Positions 10,598 through 19,874 of a stretch of DNA of 64,000 nt are shown here, piece by piece (within the stretch, counting starts at the first letter, position 1; each line of letters opens with the position of its first letter). The stretch lies in NCBI RefSeq assembly GCF_030053135.1, contig NZ_CP125650.1, positions 310,001-374,000 on the forward strand, read 5' to 3'. Made by a program: the position numbers and the translations under genes. The notes beneath the pieces are model-generated. The model was not told the DNA's origin. It did no database searches and saw only the letters and a list, made by a program, of their open reading frames with translations. This DNA comes from Rhizobium sp. BT04 (GTDB taxonomy: Bacteria > Pseudomonadota > Alphaproteobacteria > Rhizobiales > Rhizobiaceae).

Positions 10598-13441
10598 ATG
10601 TCATCGATCGCACCAGCATCTTCGGATATCGATACGGTTTCATTTCTCCGGCTAAACGCCAATTCCGATCCAAAGTCCGAAAATTCCACGAGCCAGGGCA
10701 AAACCACGAGCACCACGGTCAAGAAGGCATCGCCTTTTGCCTCTGACGGGACCACGACGGCAGCCCTGACGATTTTCTCCTCTATATCGGCGCAGACGAG
10801 CAGTCCGAAGTTCGTTTCGCTGGCCGCCACGTCGAATGGCACGTCCCGCCCTACCGCGCCGATCCAGCCGGTCATCGATCTCCTGTTCAATTCCGATTTC
10901 ATGAGCGAGATCAATCAGGGCTTCATGGAAGGGCTGAAGGACAAGGACAAATCCTTCGAGAGCATCGACGTCGTCAAAAACCCTCACAATTACACTGCCG
11001 AGCAGAAACTGATCATGTATCTCGATCTGCTTCAGACCAAGGCGACCTTCGGCCAATACAAGGACAGCCTCGGCGACAACCAGCGCGGCATCTACAACGA
11101 CCAGGAGATCCTGAAGGATCTCGACAAGTCGATCGCCATCCTGGGCTCGGACCCCGACGTCAACTCGCTGATGACGGAGAAGGCGCTGAAGGCCTTCAAG
11201 CTGATCTTCTCCGGTTATCGCGTGGCGCCGGCCGATACGAACAAGGACGCTTCCGAGATCATCAACGACACGATAACGCGTGACGAGAAGATGAAGGACC
11301 TGCGTACGAAGGTCGAGGATGCCTTTGAGCGCGACATCGTCAATGGCGGCCTGCTGAATGACGGTCTCAAATCCGGCAAGGACGTCACCACCATTCTCAA
11401 GGAATATAATGCCGCCCTCGGCTTCTATTCCATGGTGCTTCCCGACGATTTCGTAAAGCAGCGCTCGGCGATTGCCGACAAGACCTATGCCGAATTCTTC
11501 GACAAGAACGTGCTGCCGACGATCTCCGATCCGACGACGGCGCTCGATGGCCTGATCCGCATGGGACTGGCCGGCAACAAGACCGAGCGGGAACTGAAGG
11601 GGCTCGGCTCCATCCTGCCGGTTGTGGATTTCGACCAGTCGCTCGGGCTCGGCGGGAGCCTGTTCCCCGATCTCAAGATCGACCTCGACGGTTTGAAAAA
11701 GGTTGCCGCTTCCGAATTCGGCAGCACCGTTCCCAACAATATCACCCACCTGTTCAACCCGACCATCCAGGCGATGGCCAACCAGTTTTACGGGTCAGAC
11801 AGCCCCGAGGTGCGCGATCAGTTCAAGGCCGACGTCAAGGCGCTTCTCGGTCCGCTGCTCGACAAGGTAGGCGCCGGAGAAATCGGCATCGGCGATCTCG
11901 CCGGCAATCTGGAGCGCCTGACGTCGCGCCTGAGCGCACCCGGCGGCAAGGAGGTCTTGGGCTACCGCCATGCGGTGCAGACCGCGCTGGAAGGGCTCGT
12001 CATGGGCGCCAGCCTGGTCTCGAAGTTGCCGGCCAATGCCGAGTGGGACAAGAGCGTCTCGCCGCTGCCCTCCAGCAATCTCGCCAGCTATTCGTTCAAC
12101 GACGTCATGGCGGCAATCATGATCGGCACCGGGCTGGCCGGCAAGGGCATTGCCGCCAACGGCTCAGACGGCGGGCGCTTCTTCGCCGGCAGCGGGGGCG
12201 ACGCCTGGATCGCCGAGCGCATGTTCGCCACCAAGGACAATGGCTGGAGCAAGACCATCCAAAGTCTCGATCTGCCCTATATCGACAGCGAATATCTGAC
12301 ATCGAGCCTCAAGGACATGGGACTTTCCATGTCAGGCCTGATGAAGACGCTGATGCCCGGCACGGATGTGATCGATCCAATCATCGTCGACGGCAAGACC
12401 GCCGAAGAGGCGATCAAGAGGATCATCGCCCCGAGCCTCGACGCGCTGGCGGAAACCCTGTTCAAGGGCAATGCCGATGCCATGGCGCAATACAAGACCA
12501 ATTTCACGACGATCTTCACCGCGCTTTGGGCGACGATGCGACCGGGCGGCAGCGTCGAAACGATCAAGGCCGACCTTGCCAAGCTGATCGACAAGACCGC
12601 GACGGCGGCGCCGGCAGGGGTCGATCCTGTCAAATACAAGGCGGCGCTCTCTTCCGGCGTGATGTCGGTGCTTACCGCATCCCGCTCCATCTATGCCGGC
12701 CTCAACATGACGAGCCCGACCTGGGACAGCATCGGCATCGTGGTTCTGCACGCCCTTGGCGCTCTCGCGCACATGGGCAGTGCGCTCGGCTCGGCGATCA
12801 AAGCCTCGAATTTTTCGCTGCTGGATGGGATCAGTTCACTCGTCGGCGTTTCCGACGAGCTGGCGCGGGCGCAGCGCAGCGTGCTCTCCGCCTTTTTCAA
12901 GAATACCGGGACGACGGTTGGCGCCGTTGCCGGCGTCGCTTGGCTGCCGGTGGAATATTACCAGTTCCTGCAGGGGCTCACCAGTGGCAAGGGCGATCCG
13001 GTCGATCTCATCTTCATGGGTATCGGAACCGCGGCGGACACGGTCGGCGCGATCGAGGGCATCGCAGGCGTTGCCAATATGCTGGTGAATTCCACCTTCC
13101 TCGGGCGCACGGGCGCAACGGTAGCGCTCGTCTCCGGCGGCTTCTCGCTCGCCTTCGCGATCGCCGGCGCGGTGTCCTGGGCGGCCTGGGCGGGCTTTGC
13201 CATCTACCAGAGCATCAAGCAGGAAAAAGCCTTCCACAAGCAGACCGACATGATGAACGACATGCTTAAGCGCACTGTCAACGACACGGTCGGCATCTAC
13301 GCCAAAACAGGTCAGCGCGTCGGCGCCAAGGGCGGCGTCGCCCCCGCGCCCCGCGACCCGGAACAGCGCGAGCTGACCCCTGAGAACTGGGACGCGATCA
13401 TCGCCGATATCGAGAAGCGCCGCGGTACGGCGGTGGGCTGA
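10598..13441 (+). CDS. Large T3SS-associated protein B (putative translocator/effector, HrpK-like)
   Basis: 947 residues, ATG at 10598 preceded by AAAGGGA. The N-terminus is Ser/Thr-rich (MSSIAPASSDIDTVSFLRLN), as in many T3SS substrates. The central part, about residues 358-580, repeats the cassette of the upstream paralogue. The C-terminal third contains hydrophobic segments (VNSTFLGRTGATVALVSGGF, LAFAIAGAVSWAAWAGFAIY) and then a charged, possibly coiled tail. The N-terminal 350 residues are unlike protein A. No signal peptide. It sits between protein A and the apparatus operon. Likely a secreted pore-forming or effector protein; this is inference, and I cannot confirm a family without a profile search. 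Confidence 0.8.
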   Translation: MSSIAPASSDIDTVSFLRLNANSDPKSENSTSQGKTTSTTVKKASPFASDGTTTAALTIFSSISAQTSSPKFVSLAATSNGTSRPTAPIQPVIDLLFNSDFMSEINQGFMEGLKDKDKSFESIDVVKNPHNYTAEQKLIMYLDLLQTKATFGQYKDSLGDNQRGIYNDQEILKDLDKSIAILGSDPDVNSLMTEKALKAFKLIFSGYRVAPADTNKDASEIINDTITRDEKMKDLRTKVEDAFERDIVNGGLLNDGLKSGKDVTTILKEYNAALGFYSMVLPDDFVKQRSAIADKTYAEFFDKNVLPTISDPTTALDGLIRMGLAGNKTERELKGLGSILPVVDFDQSLGLGGSLFPDLKIDLDGLKKVAASEFGSTVPNNITHLFNPTIQAMANQFYGSDSPEVRDQFKADVKALLGPLLDKVGAGEIGIGDLAGNLERLTSRLSAPGGKEVLGYRHAVQTALEGLVMGASLVSKLPANAEWDKSVSPLPSSNLASYSFNDVMAAIMIGTGLAGKGIAANGSDGGRFFAGSGGDAWIAERMFATKDNGWSKTIQSLDLPYIDSEYLTSSLKDMGLSMSGLMKTLMPGTDVIDPIIVDGKTAEEAIKRIIAPSLDALAETLFKGNADAMAQYKTNFTTIFTALWATMRPGGSVETIKADLAKLIDKTATAAPAGVDPVKYKAALSSGVMSVLTASRSIYAGLNMTSPTWDSIGIVVLHALGALAHMGSALGSAIKASNFSLLDGISSLVGVSDELARAQRSVLSAFFKNTGTTVGAVAGVAWLPVEYYQFLQGLTSGKGDPVDLIFMGIGTAADTVGAIEGIAGVANMLVNSTFLGRTGATVALVSGGFSLAFAIAGAVSWAAWAGFAIYQSIKQEKAFHKQTDMMNDMLKRTVNDTVGIYAKTGQRVGAKGGVAPAPRDPEQRELTPENWDAIIADIEKRRGTAVG
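11669..12338 (+). repeat. Direct repeat, copy 2, of the 670-bp coding cassette
   Basis: Second copy of 8029-8698, same frame and no indels. Sequence to either side diverges abruptly to unrelated coding sequence, so the boundaries look like those of a recombined or gene-converted block. Confidence 0.95.
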
Positions 13442-13477
13442 TCCGGGACGCTTTCGCAACACCAAATATCTGGGTAC

Positions 13478-13516
13478 TCACAGGCCCGGTTGGCGTAGAG
13501 GCGGTCGGGCCTGTGA
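13478..13516 (+). terminator. Hairpin terminator after large protein B
   Basis: TCACAGGCCCG (13478-13488) pairs perfectly with CGGGCCTGTGA (13506-13516) around a 17-base loop, followed by ATATTTG. It lies 37 bp beyond the stop codon. The U-run is short, so termination may be weak. The rest of the 303-bp gap to 13744 is AT-rich and probably holds the promoter of the apparatus operon. Confidence 0.65.
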
Positions 13517-13744
13517 ATATTTGATAGCAATAAATTTAAGTATGAATTTCATGCGCAATCTGGATATCTGCTGCGCTTTATGGATAAAAACGTTCAATTT
13601 TAATATAAAGGTCGAGAAAGTTGTCAAAGCGATTGTAATTTCCGAAAATTAACCATCGGTTAAGTTTAAACAATTGACCGGCCGTTTTTTTATCCATATC
13701 AAATCATGCATTCATTTTGATAACTCCTTGATGGAAGTGCTCAT

Positions 13745-14002
13745 ATGGCCGTAGATGCAGTGAATTCCGACCTGAACCTGGCGCCTGCAAACCCTGTCTC
13801 GGTGGAGCTGACGACTGATAAGACAGATTCCAAGGACACCACCGGCAGCACGACGAAAAAGGTCGATCCGAACAGCGAGAGCGAGATACTCTCCGCTGCC
13901 GTGGACGCGTTTCTGCCAGGCATGATTTCCAACACCCTGATGCTGAACAATTCGCTTTTCAATTTCGCCAAGGAGGCGATCGACGAAGGCAGCGACGAGT
14001 AG
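13745..14002 (+). CDS. Small T3SS-cluster protein (candidate needle/pilus subunit or early substrate)
   Basis: 85 residues, ATG at 13745 after GGAAG. The first half is Thr/Asp/Lys-rich and probably disordered. The second half (EILSAAVDAFLPGMISNTLM then NNSLFNFAKEAIDEG) is helical and moderately hydrophobic. It is the first gene of the forward apparatus operon, 50 bp before the NolB-like gene. Size and composition suit a small secreted needle, pilus or rod component, but I recognise no specific family. Confidence 0.6.
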   Translation: MAVDAVNSDLNLAPANPVSVELTTDKTDSKDTTGSTTKKVDPNSESEILSAAVDAFLPGMISNTLMLNNSLFNFAKEAIDEGSDE

Positions 14003-14052
14003 CGTTCCCGTTCATCGTTTGCAGTTGACGTGTACCGAGTTGAGGAATTGCA

Positions 14053-14529
14053 ATGAGCGGAGAAGAACTTACCGGCCGCGCCTTTACGCCGCCCGTTGAT
14101 GGCGTATCGACAGGCAATGTGCTGAAGACCTCGGAGATCGTGGCGGAGCGGATCGGGCTGCAGCCGGCGGATTTCGCCGGCCTTCGGCCAACCGAACTCA
14201 CCTCCATTCCCAACATCCAGGGCCGCAAGATCGCGCCTGAGTCCGACGCCGTCCCGCCCTCCTATTCACCGGAAGGCAATACCAGGCCCTCCAGCATTCT
14301 CGACCGGCTGTCGGCATTCTTCATGCCGGTGGCCGGGAACGGCCAGCCGGAGACGCCGCTGGTGCGATTTGCCGCGGACAAGGATCACAGCGGCCCGAAG
14401 ATCGAAGACATCACGACATCGATCGACCGGCTGGAGAAATCACAGCAATTCGCGACCGGCACGACGCTGCTGTCGTCACTCACCCAGTCGGTGATGTCGT
14501 CGTCCAAACGGCTGACGCAGGGCCAGTGA
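14053..14529 (+). CDS. nolB: NolB-like protein, probable inner-rod component (SctI position)
   Basis: 158 residues, ATG at 14053 with GAGGAA upstream. It occupies the nolB place of the conserved rhizobial order nolB-rhcJ-nolU-nolV-rhcN and has the usual NolB length of about 160. The C-terminus, ATGTTLLSSLTQSVMSSSKR then LTQGQ, resembles the amphipathic C-terminal helix of SctI inner-rod proteins. The middle is Pro-rich and unstructured. The stop overlaps the GTG start of rhcJ (GTGA). Assignment rests mainly on position, length and this tail. Confidence 0.6.
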   Translation: MSGEELTGRAFTPPVDGVSTGNVLKTSEIVAERIGLQPADFAGLRPTELTSIPNIQGRKIAPESDAVPPSYSPEGNTRPSSILDRLSAFFMPVAGNGQPETPLVRFAADKDHSGPKIEDITTSIDRLEKSQQFATGTTLLSSLTQSVMSSSKRLTQGQ

Positions 14530-15356
14530 ATATCATGATCACATCGGCCCTTGCGAGATCACCGATCACTTCGCCCGCGCGCAAAGTCCTTCCGAAGGCC
14601 GCCATGCTCGCCCTCTGCCTGTTCCTCGCCGCCTGCAGCCAGGACGTGCTGACGGGACTCGATCAGCGCGATGCGCTGGATGCTCAGGTCCTGCTCGAAC
14701 GCGCCGGCATCTCCGTCACCATGAGGAGCGAAAAGGGCGGGACCTATGCGATCGCCGCTGAATCAGCCGATCATGCCCGGGCGATCGAGTTGCTGGCGGG
14801 CGCCGGTCTGCCGCGTCAGTCGTTCGGAAATGTCGCCGAACTCTTTCCCGGCAACGGCTTCCTTGTGACGCCTTACGAACAAAAAGCCCGGATGAGCTAC
14901 GCCATCGAGCAGCAGCTTGCCGAAACGCTTTCGGGGCTTGACGGCGTGGCGACGGCGCGCGTCCATGTGGTGCTGCCGGAGGAAAACGGCCGCGGGCTCA
15001 TCAAGGAAAAGGCGAGGGCGGCGGCCGTGTTGCAATATCGCCCCGGCGCCAATCTCAACGAGATCGACATGAAAAGCCGGTCCGTTCTGGTCAACAGCAT
15101 CCGTGATCTCTCTTACGAAGATGTCTCGGTGGTGGTCAGCCCCTGGTCGGAGGTCGGCGCGCCGGCGGCCCCGCCGGCAACGGCAGCATCGGCCCCGGCG
15201 GCAACCGTGACGCCGGCACCCGCCGCAGCGCCATTCTCGATGGTGCAAAGCGCTCTCTCGGCTTTCAAGGCCCCCAATCTGGCCGTGATCGGCGCAATTA
15301 TCCTCGCCATCGGGGCATGCCTGCTGCTGCTGTTGCCGCAGCGGAAGGAGCGCTGA
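14526..15356 (+). CDS. rhcJ: T3SS inner-membrane ring lipoprotein SctJ (RhcJ/NolT)
   Basis: 276 residues. A basic start and hydrophobic stretch end in the lipobox LAAC (FLAACSQDVLTGLDQRDA), so it is a lipoprotein. Two ring-building motifs follow: AQVLLERAGISV and the YscJ/FliF signature TPYEQKARMSYAIEQQLAET with VATARVHVVLPEE. A Pro/Ala-rich linker leads to one C-terminal membrane helix (LAVIGAIILAIGACLLLLLP) and a basic tail. It forms the inner ring with SctD. GTG start overlaps the upstream stop, and the gene is tightly coupled within the operon. Confidence 0.95.
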   Translation: MNIMITSALARSPITSPARKVLPKAAMLALCLFLAACSQDVLTGLDQRDALDAQVLLERAGISVTMRSEKGGTYAIAAESADHARAIELLAGAGLPRQSFGNVAELFPGNGFLVTPYEQKARMSYAIEQQLAETLSGLDGVATARVHVVLPEENGRGLIKEKARAAAVLQYRPGANLNEIDMKSRSVLVNSIRDLSYEDVSVVVSPWSEVGAPAAPPATAASAPAATVTPAPAAAPFSMVQSALSAFKAPNLAVIGAIILAIGACLLLLLPQRKER

Positions 15357-15358
15357 GC

Positions 15359-15988
15359 ATGCGCACGCCGCGTTCGGACGGCGAGGCGATCTCGGATGCG
15401 GCGAGGATCCGCAGGGCAGCGCTGCTTTCCGCGGATATGCTGACGGCCGCCCGATGGGATGGGACCGCGCCGCTCCTTGCCGATGGGTCTACCCTGTCGC
15501 GGCGGCTGCACCGGCGGCTTTTCACGGAGATCGCAGAAGCCCATGGCGACCCCGCCACATTTGCCGACGGCGCCCGCCGCCTGATTTCCATGGACGCGGA
15601 CGGACTCGCAAAGGCCGCGTTCCGGGCGGGCTTCGCCTATCATCTCGCAGCCTTCTGCCCCGCGGTCGATCGCCCGACCCTTGCGAGGCTCAGGGCCGCC
15701 TACGGCGAGGAAGCGGTCGCATTCGCCCTCGGCCACATCAATCTTTCCACGGCAACGCCGCCGCTTGATCTGTTGAGCGAGCAGGCAAGGCATGTCGTCG
15801 AGGCCGATGGCTGGTCGATGCTGACGCTTCTGGCAGACGAATATCGGATCTCTGCGGCATGGCGGTGGGCGGGCTGGCGCGACATGGCCGAAAACGGCTC
15901 GGCTTCCCTGTTGAAGAGCCCGGCGCTCGTTCTGGCGACGGCCGCCGTCGACGAGGTCGCCTCCACACAGGAAGGCGCCGGACGATGA
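15359..15988 (+). CDS. nolU: NolU / SctK-like cytoplasmic T3SS component
   Basis: 209 residues from ATG 15359, chosen because GGAAGGAG lies 10 bases upstream and the start follows the rhcJ stop by 2 bases. No membrane segments; Ala- and Arg-rich, helical, consistent with the NolU/SctK accessory protein of the sorting platform (family about 210 aa). It sits between rhcJ and the stator gene as in other rhizobial clusters. The stop overlaps the next start as ATGA. Identification is by position, length and composition rather than a strong motif. Confidence 0.8.
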   Translation: MRTPRSDGEAISDAARIRRAALLSADMLTAARWDGTAPLLADGSTLSRRLHRRLFTEIAEAHGDPATFADGARRLISMDADGLAKAAFRAGFAYHLAAFCPAVDRPTLARLRAAYGEEAVAFALGHINLSTATPPLDLLSEQARHVVEADGWSMLTLLADEYRISAAWRWAGWRDMAENGSASLLKSPALVLATAAVDEVASTQEGAGR

Positions 15989-16548
15989 GCTCGGGATTTG
16001 CACGCCACGACCGCATCATTCCGGCGGAAAACTTCGGCCAGATCAGGGAGGCGGCGCAAATTCTGGCGGCTGCCCGCCAGGACGCCGCCCAATCCCAGGC
16101 CACACTTGCAGCCGCCAGCGAGCAGGCCGCCCAAAACGGCTATCGCGACGGGTTCGAACAGGGCGTTCGTGATGCCGCCGCACGGCTTGCCGCCTCGCTC
16201 GGAAAAGCCGAACAGGAGATTGCCAATCTCGACAGCTGGGTCGAGGCGGTGGTTCTGAAATCGGTCGGATTGATCCTCGGATCGATGGAGGCCGACGAAC
16301 GCACCAGGCGATTGGTCCGCCACGCCATATCCCAGACCGCAGAGGCCCAGGAGATCGCCCTCCATGTCGCCCCCGAGGATGCCGCCATGATCGCCCAGGC
16401 AATTGCGGATATCGATCATCGCATCACTATCGAAACGGATCCGCTGATGTCTGCCGGCGAGATCGTCCTGGAGACATCGGCGGGACGAAGCCAGATCGGC
16501 TTGAAAGACCAGCTCGCCACCGTGATCGAGGCCCTCGTCCATGGCTGA
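15985..16548 (+). CDS. nolV: T3SS ATPase stator SctL (NolV/RhcL)
   Basis: 187 residues from the ATG at 15985 in an ATGA overlap with nolU. An Ala/Gln-rich N-terminal coiled region (AAQILAAARQDAAQSQATLA) leads to GYRDGFEQGVRDAA, the FliH/SctL signature, and then the conserved C-terminal domain (VEAVVLKSVGLILG then LHVAPEDAAMI). SctL binds and regulates the ATPase SctN, whose gene overlaps its 3' end by 8 bases. Length matches NolV (about 200 aa). Confidence 0.92.
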   Translation: MSSGFARHDRIIPAENFGQIREAAQILAAARQDAAQSQATLAAASEQAAQNGYRDGFEQGVRDAAARLAASLGKAEQEIANLDSWVEAVVLKSVGLILGSMEADERTRRLVRHAISQTAEAQEIALHVAPEDAAMIAQAIADIDHRITIETDPLMSAGEIVLETSAGRSQIGLKDQLATVIEALVHG

Positions 16549-17860
16549 CGCATTGCTTCGCATGGAGCGGACGCTCGAACAGACGGACGTGCGACGGCAG
16601 AGCGGCCGCGTGACGAGTGTTTCGGGCCTGCTGGTGCGGGCGCTCATCCCCTCGGTTCGGATCGGCGAGCTCTGCGAACTGCATGAGCCGGGCAGGGGCC
16701 GCATCGGCCTCGCCGATGTCGTCGGTATCGACGGCGAGACGGCACTTCTCTCGCTTCACGGCGAAACCCGCGGCATCTCCCAGCGCACGGAAATCGTCCC
16801 GACCGGCCGGGAGCCGGCGATCTCTGTCGGCAACTTCCTGCTCGGCGCGATCGTCGATGCGCACGGCAACGTCCTGCGTCCCTCCGCCAATCCGGCCGGC
16901 GAGGACGCGCGTTTCCTGCAGCCGCTCTACGGCCAGCCGGTCAACCCCTTGTCGCGCCGTCCCATCCGCCAGCCGTTCACCTCGGGAATTGCCGCCCTGG
17001 ACGGATTGCTGACCTGCGGGCAGGGCCAGCGCATCGGTATTTTCGGCGCGCCTGGCGCCGGCAAGTCGACGCTGGTGTCCCAGATCGTCGCCAACAACAA
17101 GGCCGATGTGATCGTCTGCGCCCTGGTGGGCGAACGCGGACGCGAGGTCGGCGAATTCGTTGCCGGCAACATGCCGGAAGGCGTCCCCTCGAATGTGACG
17201 CTGGTTGTCGCCACATCCGACCGCCCGGCGCTGGAGCGGTTCAAGGCGGTGATGACGGCAACGGCGATCGCCGAATATTTTCGCGAGCAGGGAAAACACG
17301 TGCTGCTCGTCATCGACAGCGTCACCCGCATGGCCCGCGCCTTGCGCGAAGTGGGGCTTGCCGCCGGCGAACCGCCGGTGCGGCGCGGCTTTCCGCCTTC
17401 CGTATTCGCCGTCCTGCCGCAAATCTTCGAGCGTGCCGGCAACAGCGCAAACGGCATGATGACGGCTTTCTATACGGTGCTCGTCGAAGGCGAAGAGCAA
17501 GACGATCCGATTGCCGAAGAAACCAGATCGCTGCTGGACGGCCATATCGTGCTCTCCGACAAGATTGCCAAGGCAGGCAATTTTCCGGCGATCGATGTGC
17601 TGGCCAGCCGAAGCCGGACGATGAGCGCAGTGGTGAGCGAGAGCCATCGCCAGGCAGCCGACAGGCTGCGCGCCCTGCTTGCCCTCTATGACGAGGTGGA
17701 ACTGCTGATCCGCGTCGGCGAATATCGCCAGGGGCGCGACGCAGCCGTCGACGAGGCCGTCGCCAAACACGGGCTCATCCAGCGCTTCCTGTTTGACGGC
17801 CAGGGCAAGCCGCAGCCGTTCGGCGCGATCGTCGAAGCGCTCGAGGAGCTTGTCCGATGA
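16541..17860 (+). CDS. rhcN: T3SS ATPase SctN (RhcN)
   Basis: 439 residues, the standard length. Walker A is GAPGAGKST at about residue 169, Walker B lies in VLLVIDSVTRMARALREVG, and the FliI/SctN signature PPVRRGFPPSVFAVLPQIFE is present. The hexameric enzyme strips chaperones from substrates and unfolds them at the base of the apparatus. All catalytic motifs look intact. It overlaps nolV by 8 bases and rhcQ by an ATGA. Confidence 0.97.
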   Translation: MADALLRMERTLEQTDVRRQSGRVTSVSGLLVRALIPSVRIGELCELHEPGRGRIGLADVVGIDGETALLSLHGETRGISQRTEIVPTGREPAISVGNFLLGAIVDAHGNVLRPSANPAGEDARFLQPLYGQPVNPLSRRPIRQPFTSGIAALDGLLTCGQGQRIGIFGAPGAGKSTLVSQIVANNKADVIVCALVGERGREVGEFVAGNMPEGVPSNVTLVVATSDRPALERFKAVMTATAIAEYFREQGKHVLLVIDSVTRMARALREVGLAAGEPPVRRGFPPSVFAVLPQIFERAGNSANGMMTAFYTVLVEGEEQDDPIAEETRSLLDGHIVLSDKIAKAGNFPAIDVLASRSRTMSAVVSESHRQAADRLRALLALYDEVELLIRVGEYRQGRDAAVDEAVAKHGLIQRFLFDGQGKPQPFGAIVEALEELVR

Positions 17861-18876
17861 ATATCGCCGCGCCCGCATGGCCCCGCTCATCGATGGCCGG
17901 GAGCTTCTTTTCCCGTTCCGGCACGACGATGCGCGCCGCCTGGCAAATTCCGGTCCGGGAGCAGACGCTTTCCGTTCGCCCGCTGTCCCCCGATATCGCA
18001 GCCGCGCGGATTGCCGATCCAGTCGGCATTCTCTGCCGCGTCGGCGAACGGGAGCAGACGCTGATTGCGTCGGCCGGCGCATTGTGGTTGCTGGCCGAAA
18101 GGCTTGAACCGCTGCTCCTCTGGGAAAAACTGTCACCGCATGAAAAGGCGGCGGTGGTGGAACATCAGTTCGCCGAGGCCTTCGAGGCAATCGAGAACAA
18201 GATCGGCATCGGCCTTTCGCTGCTGGAGATCGGCGCGCAGCCGGAGCCGGATTTTAGCGGCAATTTCGGCTTCGAAATCGGCTGGAGCGGCATGAGCCTG
18301 CCCTTGAGCGGCCGTTTCGATGAAACCTTCCTTGCCGGCCTCGTCGGCTGGGCAAGCCGCCTACCGCGCCGCACGCTCAATGCCCTGACGACGGCGGTCA
18401 ACATCCGGCGCGGTTATGCCGTGCTGTCGGTCGGTCAGATCAAATCCCTGCGATTGGGGGACGGCATCGTCATCGATGGGGGGGCACCGGAGACCGTGGT
18501 CGCGATCACGGGTGAACGTTACCTTGCAACCTGCATGCGCTCGGACAAAGGCGCGGTCCTCACCGAGCCGCTCCTGTCGACGCCAACCGGACCAATGAGG
18601 CATTTCATGACGAATGACACCGTCGATCAGGAATTGCAGGGCGAGCCGCGTCCGTCGCCTGTCGACAGCATCCCGATCAAGCTGGTCTTCGATGCCGGAC
18701 GGCTGGAGTTGCCGCTGCGCACACTCGAGACGATCGGCGAGGGCTATGTGTTCAACCTCGACAGGCCATTGTCGGACGCCGTCGATATCATCGCCCAGGG
18801 CCGCATTATCGGACGGGGCGAAATCATTTCCGTGGATGGGTTGAGCGCCGTTCGCGTCACGGCGCTGCACGACTGA
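17857..18876 (+). CDS. rhcQ: T3SS cytoplasmic ring protein SctQ (RhcQ)
   Basis: 339 residues, of normal length. The N-terminal half is divergent. The C-terminal about 75 residues, with IPIKLVFDAGRLELPLRTLE and GRIIGRGEIISVDGLSAVRV, form the SpoA/FliM-FliN domain found in all SctQ proteins. SctQ builds the sorting platform with SctK and SctL below the inner ring. It starts in an ATGA overlap with rhcN and ends one base into rhcR (TGATG). No SctP-like gene stands between rhcN and rhcQ. Confidence 0.93.
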   Translation: MNIAAPAWPRSSMAGSFFSRSGTTMRAAWQIPVREQTLSVRPLSPDIAAARIADPVGILCRVGEREQTLIASAGALWLLAERLEPLLLWEKLSPHEKAAVVEHQFAEAFEAIENKIGIGLSLLEIGAQPEPDFSGNFGFEIGWSGMSLPLSGRFDETFLAGLVGWASRLPRRTLNALTTAVNIRRGYAVLSVGQIKSLRLGDGIVIDGGAPETVVAITGERYLATCMRSDKGAVLTEPLLSTPTGPMRHFMTNDTVDQELQGEPRPSPVDSIPIKLVFDAGRLELPLRTLETIGEGYVFNLDRPLSDAVDIIAQGRIIGRGEIISVDGLSAVRVTALHD

Positions 18877-19529
18877 TGGAACAGAGCTTTCCTCTTGCCC
18901 AGAGCCTCGCGGCAATGGCGGCGATCTCGATGCTGCCGGTCATTGCCGTGATCGCAACCTCCTTCACCAAGATTTCAGTCGTCCTGCTGATCGTGCGCAA
19001 TGCGATCGGCATCCAGCAGACGCCGCCGAATCTCCTGGTCTTTGCGATTGCCATCGTGCTCTCGGCCTTCGTGATGAACCCGGTGCTGCAAAACAGCTGG
19101 CAATTGCTGCTCGCCCATAGCGGCGATTTCGGCACGGTCAGTGGCATGGCGGACGGCATGATCAAAGTGGCAGCGCCGCTGAAGGATTTCATGCTGAAAT
19201 TTTCCGACGCCGAGGTGCGCGACTTTTTCGTGCAGGCGTCGCAGAAGATCTGGGCAAACGCGCCGGCAACCCCCATTGCCTCCGACGATATCACCGTGCT
19301 GACGCCGAGCTTCCTCGTTTCGGAACTGACGCGGGCCTTTGAAATCGGATTTCTGATCTATCTGCCCTTCCTGATGATCGACTTCGCCGTCTCCGCCATT
19401 CTGGTGGCGCTCGGCATGCAGATGATGTCCCCGACCGTGGTGTCGACACCGCTGAAGCTGCTGCTGTTCGTCTCGATCGACGGCTGGCGGCGATTGCTGG
19501 AAGGTCTGGTGCTGTCCTATGCGCAGTGA
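18876..19529 (+). CDS. rhcR: T3SS export-gate protein SctR (RhcR)
   Basis: 217 residues, standard for the FliP/SctR family. Four hydrophobic segments are visible, with the signature TSFTKISVVLLIVRNAIGIQ near the N-terminus, FLVSELTRAFEIGFLIYLPF in the middle, and the C-terminal MMSPTVVSTPLKLLLF block. It forms the export-gate core with SctS and SctT. Intact by all visible criteria. Confidence 0.97.
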   Translation: MEQSFPLAQSLAAMAAISMLPVIAVIATSFTKISVVLLIVRNAIGIQQTPPNLLVFAIAIVLSAFVMNPVLQNSWQLLLAHSGDFGTVSGMADGMIKVAAPLKDFMLKFSDAEVRDFFVQASQKIWANAPATPIASDDITVLTPSFLVSELTRAFEIGFLIYLPFLMIDFAVSAILVALGMQMMSPTVVSTPLKLLLFVSIDGWRRLLEGLVLSYAQ

Positions 19530-19594
19530 GCATCGCGCCTTGACGAAAGCCCCGGTTCGAGCGCCTGCCGCGCCCACGCGAAAGGCCTGCCGTC

Positions 19595-19864
19595 ATGGGT
19601 GAAGACCAGGTCGCAGCCGAAATCGGCATGTCCGTCATGGCGACCTTCGCCTTGGCCGGCCCCATTCTAGGCCTGGCCGCGCTTCTCGGGCTGATCATCG
19701 CCATTTTCCAGGCGGCAACGCAAATCCAGGAGCAGACCATCGCGCAGATCGTCAAGATTTTCGTGATCTCCATCACCCTGCTGCTGTTCGGCCGGGTGCT
19801 GGCAACGCCGCTGATCGAACATTCCGTTCATATCCTGAACGACTTCCCGACCATGGTTCAGTGA
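19595..19864 (+). CDS. rhcS: T3SS export-gate protein SctS (RhcS)
   Basis: 89 residues with two membrane helices (MATFALAGPILGLAALLGLI and IFVISITLLLFGRVLATPLI) joined by the conserved loop FQAATQIQEQTI, matching FliQ/SctS. It follows rhcR after 65 bases, the largest gap in the operon. ATG at 19595 gives the usual N-terminus. Confidence 0.96.
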   Translation: MGEDQVAAEIGMSVMATFALAGPILGLAALLGLIIAIFQAATQIQEQTIAQIVKIFVISITLLLFGRVLATPLIEHSVHILNDFPTMVQ

Positions 19865-19874
19865 GGCGGGGCGG

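Noticed and set aside
13540..13744. tts box or nod box before the apparatus operon
   Set aside because: Scanning by eye found only AT-rich sequence with GGTTAAGTTTAAAC-like stretches; no match to either consensus was convincing.
16427..18190. 587-codon minus-strand frame opposite rhcN-rhcQ
   Set aside because: Antisense to the clearly identified SctN and SctQ genes; no protein-like motifs.
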